Positions 15,856 to 22,793 of a stretch of 27,950 nucleotides of DNA are shown in pieces; within the stretch, counting starts at the first letter, position 1; every line of letters starts with the position of its first letter. Under the pieces are notes generated by a model. The model searched no databases. It saw only the letters and a program-made list of their open reading frames with translations, and was not told the origin of the DNA. The position numbers and the translations under genes were made by a program. Source of the DNA: Bryobacterales bacterium. GTDB taxonomy: Bacteria > Acidobacteriota > Terriglobia > Bryobacterales > Bryobacteraceae. The stretch is from assembly GCA_003132865.1 (NCBI GenBank), contig PKYZ01000596.1, positions 1 to 27,950 on the forward strand, read 5' to 3'.

Positions 15856-17601
15856 ATGAAGTTCTACAGCTTGTTTTCTCTCCTCCTCCTCCTCCTCCTC
15901 CTGCCTGGCTCGCTCGCCATGGCGCAACAGGCAGCCCCCCAAAACCAGCCCACCTCCGAAATGGAGACCAAAGAAGCACCCGCGAAATTCACGTCGCGGG
16001 TGAACCTGGTGCCCGTGACCGTCGTGGTGCGCGACCGCAATGGCCATGCCGTGGGCAACCTGACCAAGGAAGATTTCCGGCTCCTGGATAACGGGAAAAC
16101 GCAGGTCATCTCGAGATTCTCCATCGAGAAGCCGGGGGCTCCGGTCGTGCTGGAAAAAGAGGCGGGGGATCTGGAGCTGCAGCCGGACAGCAAACCGCCG
16201 GAAGCGGGCGCGGCCGTGGCGGCTCCTCCGGTGCTCGCCGACCACTTCGTCGCCTACCTGTTCGACGATGTGCACGTTCAGGCCGAAGACATAATGCGCG
16301 CGCGCGACGCCGCCGCGCGCGTGATCGCAACCTCCATGCAGCCGGCGGACCGTGCGGCGATCTATACCACGTCCGGCCGGGTGGTGCAGGAGTTCACCGA
16401 CGATAAGGAGAAATTGCAGGAGACGCTGGCACGGCTGAAGCCGGACCCAGTCGCCGGCGGGCTCGGCCATGGCATGGACTGTCCGGACATCAGTTACTAC
16501 ATGGCGGACCGCATCGTGAACATGAACGACCCGATGGCGATTCAGGTGGCGCTCGTCAATTATCAAGCGTGCAGCGGCAATCAATATGCCACCGCGAACG
16601 AGGTTATGGGATATGCGCAAGGCGCGCTGCACAGTGGGGAGCACGAGACCCGGCTGGCGGCCAGCGTCCTGGTTCAGGTAGTCCGCCGGATTGCGGCGAT
16701 GCCGGGACAGCGCAGCATCGTGCTGGCCTCTCCGGGCTTCCTGGTGCCTTTCGCCGACCAACCGGAAATCACCGATGTCATCAACCGGGCGATTCGCGCC
16801 AATGTGATCATCAGCACTTTGGATGTGCGGGGGCTTTGGACACCTCCAGGACTCGACGCCTCCAGAGTGACGCCGGCGGGAGGTCCCCAGGTGCTCAACA
16901 TGGTGAACCAGTACCTACAAGAGGAGGCACAGGCCGGCGAATTTGTCATGGAAGACCTGGCGCATGCCACGGGCGGCGACTGGTTTCACGCCAATAACGA
17001 CCTCATGGACGGCTTCAGGCGTCTGGCTGCCTCGCCGGAATTCATCTATGTGTTGGCTTTCACGCCGGAAAACCTGAAGTCGGATGGTAAGTATCATAAA
17101 CTTCAAGTCACGTTGCGGGAGCCTAAAGGCGTGACCTTGCAGGTGCGCAAGGGCTACTACGCTCCCAGGCGCGAGACCGATGCGATGGACCAGGCGAAGC
17201 AGGATGTCGAGGATGCGGTCTTCTCCCGCGAGGTCATAAAAGATATTCCGCTCGCCGTGCACACGCAATTTTTCCGCTCCGGCGACGTGGATGCGAACGT
17301 TTCAGTGGTGGCGCAACTGGACATCAAGAGCCTGCACTATAAGAAAGAGGAAGGGCGAAACCACGATATCCTGACTATCGTATCCGCTCTCTTCGACCTC
17401 AACGGAAACTATGTCGCGGGCGAACAAAAGCTGCTGACTTTGCGGCTGAAAGACGAAACACTGGAAAAGAGGCTGGATTCCGGGATCAGAATCAAGACAA
17501 GCTTTAACGTCAAAGTAGGAGGCTATGTGGTGCGTGTGGTGGTGAGAGACAGCGAAGGCCAGATGATGGCGGCAGAGAACACGGCCGTGGAGATTCAGTA
17601 A
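15856..17601 (+). CDS. secreted VWFA-related domain protein (acidobacterial type)
   Basis: A 581-residue protein with a signal peptide whose core is eight leucines in a row (residues 9-16). VPVTVVVRDRNGHAVGNLTK and DFRLLDNGKTQVISRF match the N-terminal module of the acidobacterial VWFA-related family. The von Willebrand A-like domain follows at about 130-405. At the expected MIDAS start the sequence is YLFDDVHVQ rather than DxSxS, so metal binding is probably altered. VLAFTPENLKSDGKYHKLQV and LQVRKGYYAP close the domain as is usual. The last 150 residues are beta-rich. Such proteins are exported and probably mediate protein contacts; the exact function is unknown. The start ATG has GAGGCAG upstream. 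Confidence 0.87.
   Translation: MKFYSLFSLLLLLLLLPGSLAMAQQAAPQNQPTSEMETKEAPAKFTSRVNLVPVTVVVRDRNGHAVGNLTKEDFRLLDNGKTQVISRFSIEKPGAPVVLEKEAGDLELQPDSKPPEAGAAVAAPPVLADHFVAYLFDDVHVQAEDIMRARDAAARVIATSMQPADRAAIYTTSGRVVQEFTDDKEKLQETLARLKPDPVAGGLGHGMDCPDISYYMADRIVNMNDPMAIQVALVNYQACSGNQYATANEVMGYAQGALHSGEHETRLAASVLVQVVRRIAAMPGQRSIVLASPGFLVPFADQPEITDVINRAIRANVIISTLDVRGLWTPPGLDASRVTPAGGPQVLNMVNQYLQEEAQAGEFVMEDLAHATGGDWFHANNDLMDGFRRLAASPEFIYVLAFTPENLKSDGKYHKLQVTLREPKGVTLQVRKGYYAPRRETDAMDQAKQDVEDAVFSREVIKDIPLAVHTQFFRSGDVDANVSVVAQLDIKSLHYKKEEGRNHDILTIVSALFDLNGNYVAGEQKLLTLRLKDETLEKRLDSGIRIKTSFNVKVGGYVVRVVVRDSEGQMMAAENTAVEIQ
15880..15900 (+). repeat. CTC trinucleotide microsatellite in the signal peptide
   Basis: Seven CTC codons in a row encode Leu9 to Leu15, and CTG encodes Leu16. 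Slippage in threes would lengthen or shorten the hydrophobic core of the signal peptide without breaking the frame. Confidence 0.9.
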
Positions 17602-17626
17602 GTGGGGCGTGCTTACACCACTTACT
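17597..17626. terminator. hairpin shared by two convergent stop codons
   Basis: AGTAAGTGG and CCACTTACT form a perfect 9-bp stem with a 12-base loop. The left arm holds the TAA of the VWFA-related gene (17599-17601) and the right arm holds the reverse-strand TAA of the AAA+ gene (17622-17624). The position suits a bidirectional terminator. There is no T run. Confidence 0.5.
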
Positions 17627-19175
17627 CCGCGATGAAACCGTATTCCCGGGCTTCCATGAATTGGGCCGGCCGTCTTCTGGTGTAGTTGCGCCGGTTGGCG
17701 CGCACTGTGGCGATGGCTTCCAGAAAATATCCCTCAACCGGACGCGCGGCCTCTCCTGTGGCTTTGTCGTGCGCGAATAGCAGCTTGCCATCCTCCACCA
17801 CCGCCCGCAGGTCGGCGCCCGTCAGCGCGTGGCTGGCTTCCGTGATCGCGCCGATGTCCGCCGCGGCTAGAGGCGGCGGGGCCTTGGACAATCTTGCGCT
17901 CAGAATCGCGGCGCGCGCCGCGGAGTACGGCAAGCGGGTTTCCAACCATAGTTCGATGCGGCCGGAGCGCAGGATGGCGGGCGGTAAGCTGTGCGCGTCC
18001 ATGGCCGTGATGATCACGCACACCCGCTCCGCGCTGGCGCTCTCCAATCCGTCGAGCATGGTCAGCAGGTAGCGGTAGAATCCCTTCCCCTCGGAATTCT
18101 CGAAGATCAGGTCGCCGTCGTCGATGAAAACGACGGAAGGAGCATTCCGTTTGGCAGCTTCAAATATTTCTTGAACACGGTCGTAGAAATCGCAAGTTCC
18201 CGCGATCACCGTGCCGTCGATCAGGAAGAATTTGCTCTTCAGGCGGGCCGCCAGTGCGCGTCCGATGGTGGTCTTGCCCGTGCCCGGAGGTCCCGCCAGC
18301 AGCACGCCGCGTTTGGGCCTCAGTTGAAGCTCCGCGGCTAGGGCGCGGCTCTCTAATGGCAGCGCGATCTTGGCTTCCAGGGCTTGGATGACGTCGTCGA
18401 AGCCCTTGAGATCCTTCCAGTCGACGGACTCGACTTGCTCCAGTTCGACGTTGCTGGTCATATTTTGCGCGGTCAGGTATTCGGTGAAGCGCCCGGTGTC
18501 CAACTCGCAATCGGCTCGCAACCAGACGCAGGCGTTCCTGAGCTGATGCGCGTTCAATTCGGGAGCGAAACGGTGGATTTCCGCATAGTCCAGCCGGCGT
18601 GCGGCGGCGGCGCCCAGATACGCGCGGCAAATGGATTCGTAGTCGGCCGGTGTGAAGGTCTCGATTTCGACAATGAAGGCCCGGCTTTCGACCGGCCGCG
18701 GCCCGTTGTTGTCATCGATGGCAAACAACACCTGTTTGTTGCGCGCGATCGCGCGGTCGAGGATCGCGGTCAGCGCGATATCCATCATTTTGCGGCGCGT
18801 GTAGCAGCAGTCTTTGACGACGGCGGCGATCAGATGGTGGTCGTCCAGGATCACGAAGTCATGGTGGTCCAGAGCTCTGTCCATGAGTGAGACGAAGGCC
18901 TCTTCGATGGCGGCGGCTTGATGTCCCGCCAAAACGCCCATGAAGTCCCTGGCGCCGATCAACGCGCCCCTGGTTGCGGCTTGGACGGCGCGAAGGACGG
19001 TGGTCCTTCCCGCGCCATGGGCCGCTTTAAGCACAACGATATTGCCGGCGCGGATGACGGCGAGCAAGCGCTCGGTAGCCACCCGTTGCGCGGGTGTCAA
19101 TTCGTTCCGATCTTCACTGGCAATAAGGCCCTCCCGAATCGGCCGGGACGCCTGCCGTTCGATTAAGGTCAGCAT
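17622..19175 (-). CDS. tandem AAA+ ATPase (CDC48-like layout, first site degenerate)
   Basis: A 517-residue protein with two ATPase cores. The first (about residues 25-235) has AAHGAGRTT at 51-59, where Arg57 replaces the Walker A Lys, and FVILDDHH at 107-114 as Walker B. The second (about 250-460) is a classical AAA domain with GPPGTGKTT (295-303), Walker B VVFIDDGD (Asp352, Asp353 in place of the usual Asp-Glu) and the arginine-finger-like RSGR after PPAIL. A lid domain follows, with LTGADLRAVVEDG. It probably forms a ring that remodels proteins in the cytoplasm, with the first ring structural. Partner and substrate are unknown. ATG 19175 has AAGGGAAT just upstream. The gene converges on the VWFA-related gene. 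Confidence 0.82.
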   Translation of the reverse strand: MLTLIERQASRPIREGLIASEDRNELTPAQRVATERLLAVIRAGNIVVLKAAHGAGRTTVLRAVQAATRGALIGARDFMGVLAGHQAAAIEEAFVSLMDRALDHHDFVILDDHHLIAAVVKDCCYTRRKMMDIALTAILDRAIARNKQVLFAIDDNNGPRPVESRAFIVEIETFTPADYESICRAYLGAAAARRLDYAEIHRFAPELNAHQLRNACVWLRADCELDTGRFTEYLTAQNMTSNVELEQVESVDWKDLKGFDDVIQALEAKIALPLESRALAAELQLRPKRGVLLAGPPGTGKTTIGRALAARLKSKFFLIDGTVIAGTCDFYDRVQEIFEAAKRNAPSVVFIDDGDLIFENSEGKGFYRYLLTMLDGLESASAERVCVIITAMDAHSLPPAILRSGRIELWLETRLPYSAARAAILSARLSKAPPPLAAADIGAITEASHALTGADLRAVVEDGKLLFAHDKATGEAARPVEGYFLEAIATVRANRRNYTRRRPAQFMEAREYGFIAE

Positions 19176-19248
19176 AATTCCCTTAAGATGAACTGCAACA
19201 ACCGCTCCCTTACGGTCGCGGCTCAGTAATTTAGTTATGAATGTTAAC

Positions 19249-19261
19249 GGGGCGGAGCCCC
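19249..19261. terminator. short GC hairpin upstream of the AAA+ gene
   Basis: GGGGC, GGA, GCCCC is a perfect 5-bp stem with a 3-base loop. It lies 10 bases past the stop of the 21-codon ORF and about 75 bp before the AAA+ start in the direction of transcription. It has no T run. It could be an attenuator or only a stable hairpin. Confidence 0.3.
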
Positions 19262-19271
19262 AGATCGGAAA

Positions 19272-19337
19272 TTACAGGTGACTGGCGGGAGCCGGACGAA
19301 GGCTCTCTGCCGGAATGCCGGTGTTCCTATGTTGCAT
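19272..19337 (-). CDS. candidate 21-residue leader peptide or small protein upstream of the AAA+ ATPase
   Basis: ATG at 19337 is preceded by a perfect AAGGAGG (19343-19349) with 5-base spacing, the best ribosome site in the window. The frame runs 21 codons to TAA at 19272-19274 and begins MQHRNTGIPAESLRP. Upstream, TATGAT could be a -10 box. The coding stretch can fold (GAGCC/GGCTC at 19289-19305) and a GC hairpin follows the stop. The AAA+ gene starts 96 bp further on the same strand. A leader peptide controlling the ATPase gene is one reading; a stand-alone small protein is another. There is no amino-acid run of the biosynthetic-attenuator type. Confidence 0.35.
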   Translation of the reverse strand: MQHRNTGIPAESLRPAPASHL

Positions 19338-19452
19338 GAGCGCCTCCTTCCAGTGAGATAGATGCTACCTTGAGCAGGCTATCATAATCGCCGGTATTCG
19401 AGCAAGCCGTTTTTTGATTAATTTGTATTAAGGCGCTCGGCCGGGCGTGAGC

Positions 19453-19472
19453 AACGCTAGAATGGAAGCGTT
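19453..19472 (+). promoter_or_regulatory. inverted repeat at the start of the membrane protein gene
   Basis: AACGCT, 8 bases, AGCGTT forms a perfect 6-bp inverted repeat that ends 2 bp before the ATG at 19475. The loop and right arm contain GGAAG, the only ribosome-site-like sequence for this gene. Folding of the mRNA would hide it. A DNA operator is the alternative. Confidence 0.35.
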
Positions 19473-19474
19473 CG

Positions 19475-21265
19475 ATGTTTGAGCTCTTCCGGTCATTTCT
19501 GCCTCTGCACAATCCGATCGGCTTCGGCACCAGCGATTTCATCGAGCTGGCGCTGGCGGCACTGCTCGTCTTGCTGATCGTGGCTCACGCGGGCCTGGGC
19601 GGTTGGGCACGCAGGCTGGCGGCGCGGACCGGATGGTGCATGCTGGCGCTCGCGATCCTGCCCATCGCGCTGCGGCTGGCGATGCTCGCGCAGAGTCCGG
19701 CGCCCACGCCTAACGGCTCCGACGATTTTTCGCACCTGCTGGTGGCCGACACCTTGCGCCACTTCCGCCTGGCGAATCCGCCGCATCCGCTGCACCAGTT
19801 TTTCGAAACCATCTTCGTGTTGCAGGAGCCCACTTACAGTTCCATCTTTCCGATTGGGCAGGGCATGGCGCTGGCGCTCGGACGCATGCTTTTCGGCCAT
19901 CCATGGGCTGGAGTGGCGCTTTCGGTGGCGGCGCTTTGTGCGCTGTGCTACTGGATGCTGCGGGCCTGGACTACGCCGGGTTGGGCGCTGGTGGGCGGAT
20001 TGCTGGCTGTCATCCAGTTCGGGCCTCTCAGATATTGGATGAACACGTATTGGGGCGGCGCGGTTTCGGCGGTTGCGGGTTGCCTGGTGTTCGGATCGCT
20101 GCCCCGTTTGCGGGCGAGCTGGCGGACACGGGATGCGGTCTTCCTGGGACTGGGGATCGGCATCCAGTTACTCACGCGGCCGTTCGAGTGCGTTCTGCTG
20201 GCGGTGGCCGTCATCTTGTTCTTTCTGCCGGCGCTACGCCTCCCGAAAGACTGGCGCAAACTCGCGCGAGTGACAGCGGCGGCGACTCTTACTGTCTTGC
20301 CGGCTGCCGGATTGACCCTGCTCCAAAACAAACAAGTCACTGGCAGTTGGACGACGCTTCCATATATGCTCAGCCGGTATCAGTACGGCGTGCCCACCAC
20401 CTTCACGGTGCAGCCGAATCCGGCGCCGCACAGGGAGCTCACTGCCAGTCAGCGGCTCAACTATGAGGAGCAAGCCGCCACGCACGGTCAGGGCACTGAC
20501 ACGATCAAAAACTATCTGGAGCGGCTTGCTTACCGAGCGCGGTTCTACCGCTTCTTCTTCCTGCCTCCGCTGTATCTTGCACTGCTGTTCTTTTTGCCGT
20601 CGCTGCGGGAGTGGCGGTTTGTGTGGGCCGCCCTGGTGCTCGCGGCGTTCAGCCTGGGCACGAACTTCTACCCTTACTTCTATCCGCATTACATCGCGGC
20701 GGCGACGTGTCTGTTCGTACTGGTGAGCGTAACCGGGCTTGAGAGGCTCAGCCGGGTCACAATCCGCGGAACGGCAGCGGGCCGGGAAGCCGCCCAACTT
20801 CTCGTGTTGCTTTGCGCGGCGCAGTTTCTGTTTTGGTACGGCTTCCACCTGTTCGCGAATACGAACGACTCAATCGCCATGCTGCAATACGATGCCTGGA
20901 ACGACGTGAATCACGGCGATCCTGTAGGGCGGATCGCGGTGCGCGACCGCCTAGCGCAGGCCGCCGGCAAACAACTGGTGGTCGTGCGCTACTGGCCGCA
21001 ACACCGGTTCCAGGAGTGGGTTCAAAACGCCGCCGATATCGACAAAGCGCGGGTGGTTTGGGCGCTCGACCGCGGCGCGGCGGAGAACGAAAAGCTGCGG
21101 CATTACTATCCGGATCGCACGGTGTGGCTATTGGAACCGGACGCGCGCCCGCCAACGCTCGCTCCCTACCGGCAGGCGCAGCAGCCGGCGCCGGAACCGC
21201 CTAAGGAGCCACGGGAGAAACCCAGCCCGGAACAGAACGGCATCCAACTGCTGCCGATACAATAG
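19475..21265 (+). CDS. polytopic membrane protein, GT-C-like (glycosyltransferase 39-type)
   Basis: A 596-residue protein with about ten hydrophobic helices over residues 20-480 and a soluble, Pro-rich C-terminal tail (about 520-596). After the second helix comes GSDDFSHLLVADTLRHFRLA, an acidic pair in the first large outer loop, as in GT-C glycosyltransferases that use lipid-linked sugars. HPLHQFFETIFVLQEPTYSS and FPIGQGMALALG follow in the same loop region. The likely role is transfer of a sugar from a polyprenyl carrier on the periplasmic side, or a related envelope function; this is inference from layout. No other polysaccharide genes are in the window. The stop is 3 bp before the truncated dienelactone hydrolase gene. 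Confidence 0.75.
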   Translation: MFELFRSFLPLHNPIGFGTSDFIELALAALLVLLIVAHAGLGGWARRLAARTGWCMLALAILPIALRLAMLAQSPAPTPNGSDDFSHLLVADTLRHFRLANPPHPLHQFFETIFVLQEPTYSSIFPIGQGMALALGRMLFGHPWAGVALSVAALCALCYWMLRAWTTPGWALVGGLLAVIQFGPLRYWMNTYWGGAVSAVAGCLVFGSLPRLRASWRTRDAVFLGLGIGIQLLTRPFECVLLAVAVILFFLPALRLPKDWRKLARVTAAATLTVLPAAGLTLLQNKQVTGSWTTLPYMLSRYQYGVPTTFTVQPNPAPHRELTASQRLNYEEQAATHGQGTDTIKNYLERLAYRARFYRFFFLPPLYLALLFFLPSLREWRFVWAALVLAAFSLGTNFYPYFYPHYIAAATCLFVLVSVTGLERLSRVTIRGTAAGREAAQLLVLLCAAQFLFWYGFHLFANTNDSIAMLQYDAWNDVNHGDPVGRIAVRDRLAQAAGKQLVVVRYWPQHRFQEWVQNAADIDKARVVWALDRGAAENEKLRHYYPDRTVWLLEPDARPPTLAPYRQAQQPAPEPPKEPREKPSPEQNGIQLLPIQ

Positions 21266-21268
21266 GGC

Positions 21269-21538
21269 ATGCATTCGCCCGAGTTGCCCACAGGATTTGC
21301 GCCGGCTGTCGGGCCGGTCTCGGCCGCTGCCATCGCGACCGACACGGAGGGTCTCGACGCCGGCGCGGTACGGATTCCCACCCCCGGCGGAGCGATTCCC
21401 GGATACCGCGCGCGGCCCGCCTCCGGAGATGCATTCCCGGTGGCGCTGGTGGTGCACGAGATCTTCGGCGTACACGAGCACATCAAAGATGTCTGCCGGC
21501 GCTTGGCCAAGCAAGGTTACTTAGTATGCGGTTTCTGA
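21269..21538 (+). pseudogene. dienelactone hydrolase, truncated to its N-terminal third
   Basis: The first 86 codons match the dienelactone hydrolase family: [19 protein letters not shown], then [20 protein letters not shown] and [10 protein letters not shown]. After GYLV (near 21526) the sequence leaves the family and the frame stops at 21536-21538. A whole enzyme has about 230-290 residues. The catalytic Cys (or Ser), Asp and His come later and are missing, so no activity is expected. The break coincides with the start of an inverted-repeat element next to a group II intron. The rest of the gene is not found downstream, so a deletion must have followed insertion. The start is 3 bp after the membrane protein gene. 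Confidence 0.85.
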
Positions 21539-21658
21539 AATACGCTCGCGTATTCAAAATGGCGTCTTTGTGGGGCAGCGCCTCGCGCTGCAGCGGTGTC
21601 TCACGGCGCCCGGCCGGAGGCGGACCGAGGGTCCGCCGCAGCGCACGGCGCTGCCCCA
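21535..21658. repeat. complex inverted-repeat element next to the intron
   Basis: This stretch holds several nested stems. AATACGC/GCGTATT (about 21539-21554) comes first. Then TGGGGCAGCGCC (21571-21582) pairs perfectly over 12 bp with GGCGCTGCCCCA (21647-21658). Inside that, GCGCTGC (21585-21591) pairs with GCAGCGC (21638-21644), and GGCGGACC (21619-21626) pairs with GGTCCGCC (21630-21637). The outer stem ends at the base before the intron. It may be a terminator-like target for the intron, a dispersed repeat, or both. Confidence 0.75.
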
Positions 21659-22440
21659 GTGTGCCCAGCATGGGCAGAATCTAGCGAGATGAAAGGATCT
21701 CGACGGAGTTGATGACGACAACCGTAGCGAAACGCAAGGCGTAGCCGCGAGGTGAAGCTGAAAGAAGCGCGTAGCAAACTCTCGACCGTAGGAACACGAA
21801 CCGGCAGTGAGGCCGGGTGCGGGCGGCCAGCTGGCTGGGAACAGCGAAGCCCAAAAGTCATCCGAGACGCACCAGGTAGAGCCGGACGGCCCGAGGGGAA
21901 AGATTCTGTACCTGACCTGGGGAGAGCTTCTCCGTGAGAGCGGGGGAGCAGTCAGCAGACGCCATAGTAGCGGAGAAGCGGGGTAACGCCCGTGGAGCGA
22001 AGGGCGGAAGAAACCAGACAAAGCTAGGGAGGGGACTGAAGGGAAGCTGCGTAGGGATCTGAAATCGAAGGGCACGACCACTACTGGCCGTCTCCCGGAG
22101 AGTGCAACGGGCAGAAGCGGTGGAGCCGCGGTGAGCCTGGCGTCGGCGATCCCGAGGCGGAACTTTGCGGAACTTCTGACAGACAGCGATGTACGAGAAC
22201 TTCATGGAAGAGGTAGTCAGCTCGGAGAACTACGGGAAGGCGTTAAGGGCGGTGATCGCCAATGACGGCGCACCGGGGATCGACGGGATGCGGACAGAAG
22301 AGTTAAATGGACACCTGGAGAAGCATTGGCCGAAGATTCATAGCAAGTTGATGACGGGAACCTACGTGCCGAGCCCCGTGAGGCGGAAGGAAATCCGCAA
22401 AGAAAACGGGGGAAGCAAGAGGAAGTTGGGCATTCCGACG
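21659..22440 (+). mobile_element. group II intron, 5' part only
   Basis: The 5' end GTGTGCCCAGCATGGGC fits the GUGYG consensus of bacterial group II introns and forms the expected first helix. About 530 bases of structured non-coding sequence follow, as for intron domains I to III, and then the reverse transcriptase frame where domain IV should be. Similarity to the reverse transcriptase stops at about 22440. Domains V and VI and the 3' splice site are absent, so the intron cannot splice or move. A strong stem-loop directly upstream of the 5' end is the insertion context known for class C introns, but class was not established here. Confidence 0.8.
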
Positions 22441-22452
22441 GCGACTTCATAA
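22189..22452 (+). pseudogene. group II intron reverse transcriptase/maturase, truncated
   Basis: An 87-residue fragment of the intron-encoded protein. ALRAVIANDGAPGIDGM is the usual start of the reverse transcriptase domain, followed by EELNGHLEKHWPKI, GTYVPSPVRRKEI and KLGIPT. The true family continues with a DRLIQQA-type segment and about 330 further residues (reverse transcriptase, maturase X and endonuclease parts). Here four non-family codons and a stop follow GIPT. Its last codons overlap the end of the HTH fragment on the other strand, which marks the deletion junction near 22440. ATG at 22189 or 22204 could be the original start. No activity is expected. Confidence 0.88.
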
Positions 22453-22793
22453 ACCACCTCCGCCAGGCGCGTTTAGGGATCCCTTGGCATTCCGGATTCT
22501 GGCTGAGTCGCGCACCCAGTCTCGGAGCTTCTGTTCCTCTGCTGCATTCAGTGTAATCCAATAAGGCATCCACTGTTCAAGCGAAGCGCCGGGATCAAGC
22601 GGTGCTCGATCCAGTAGTAGACCACGCCGTCGCTAACTCCAAAGTGTTTGGCCGCTTGTTGAACGGTCAGTTCCTCAGGCTTCTTGAGCACAGCAGGTGG
22701 GATGCGATGGCACCCACGGATCCGAATGGGCCACCCGGGATGTTGGCCGCGCCGGCCTAACCGGCGGGCAGGATCAAAGCATTCCGTACGGCG
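22447..22793 (-). pseudogene. HTH-domain fragment, recombinase-tail-like, frameshifted and without a start
   Basis: The minus strand is open from the stop of the GGDEF-like gene to about 22565, then shifts frame and continues to TGA at 22447-22449. It reads RIRGCHRIPPAVLKKPEELT, then VQQAAKHFGVSDGVVYYWIE and LIPALRLNSG. After the shift comes PYWITLNAAEEQKLRDWVRD. The middle is a MerR/excisionase-like helix-turn-helix with a YWI-type wing. This arrangement occurs at the C-terminus of some large serine recombinases; that assignment is from memory of the motif and is only moderate. The shift near 22564-22573 fits one lost base. There is no start codon or catalytic domain, so this is a remnant. 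Confidence 0.55.
22750..22766. terminator. GC hairpin after the signalling operon
   Basis: CGCCGG, CCTAA, CCGGCG is a perfect 6-bp stem with a 5-base loop, 28 bp past the stop of the degenerate GGDEF gene. It is placed to end the signalling transcript. There is no T run. Confidence 0.4.

Noticed and set aside
21483..22205. Several minus-strand frames across the intron 5' region
   Set aside because: They are antisense to structured intron RNA sequence and carry no recognisable domain.
22217..22573. 118-codon minus-strand frame over the intron protein and HTH fragment
   Set aside because: It crosses the deletion junction in a frame different from both recognisable fragments and shows no family match.
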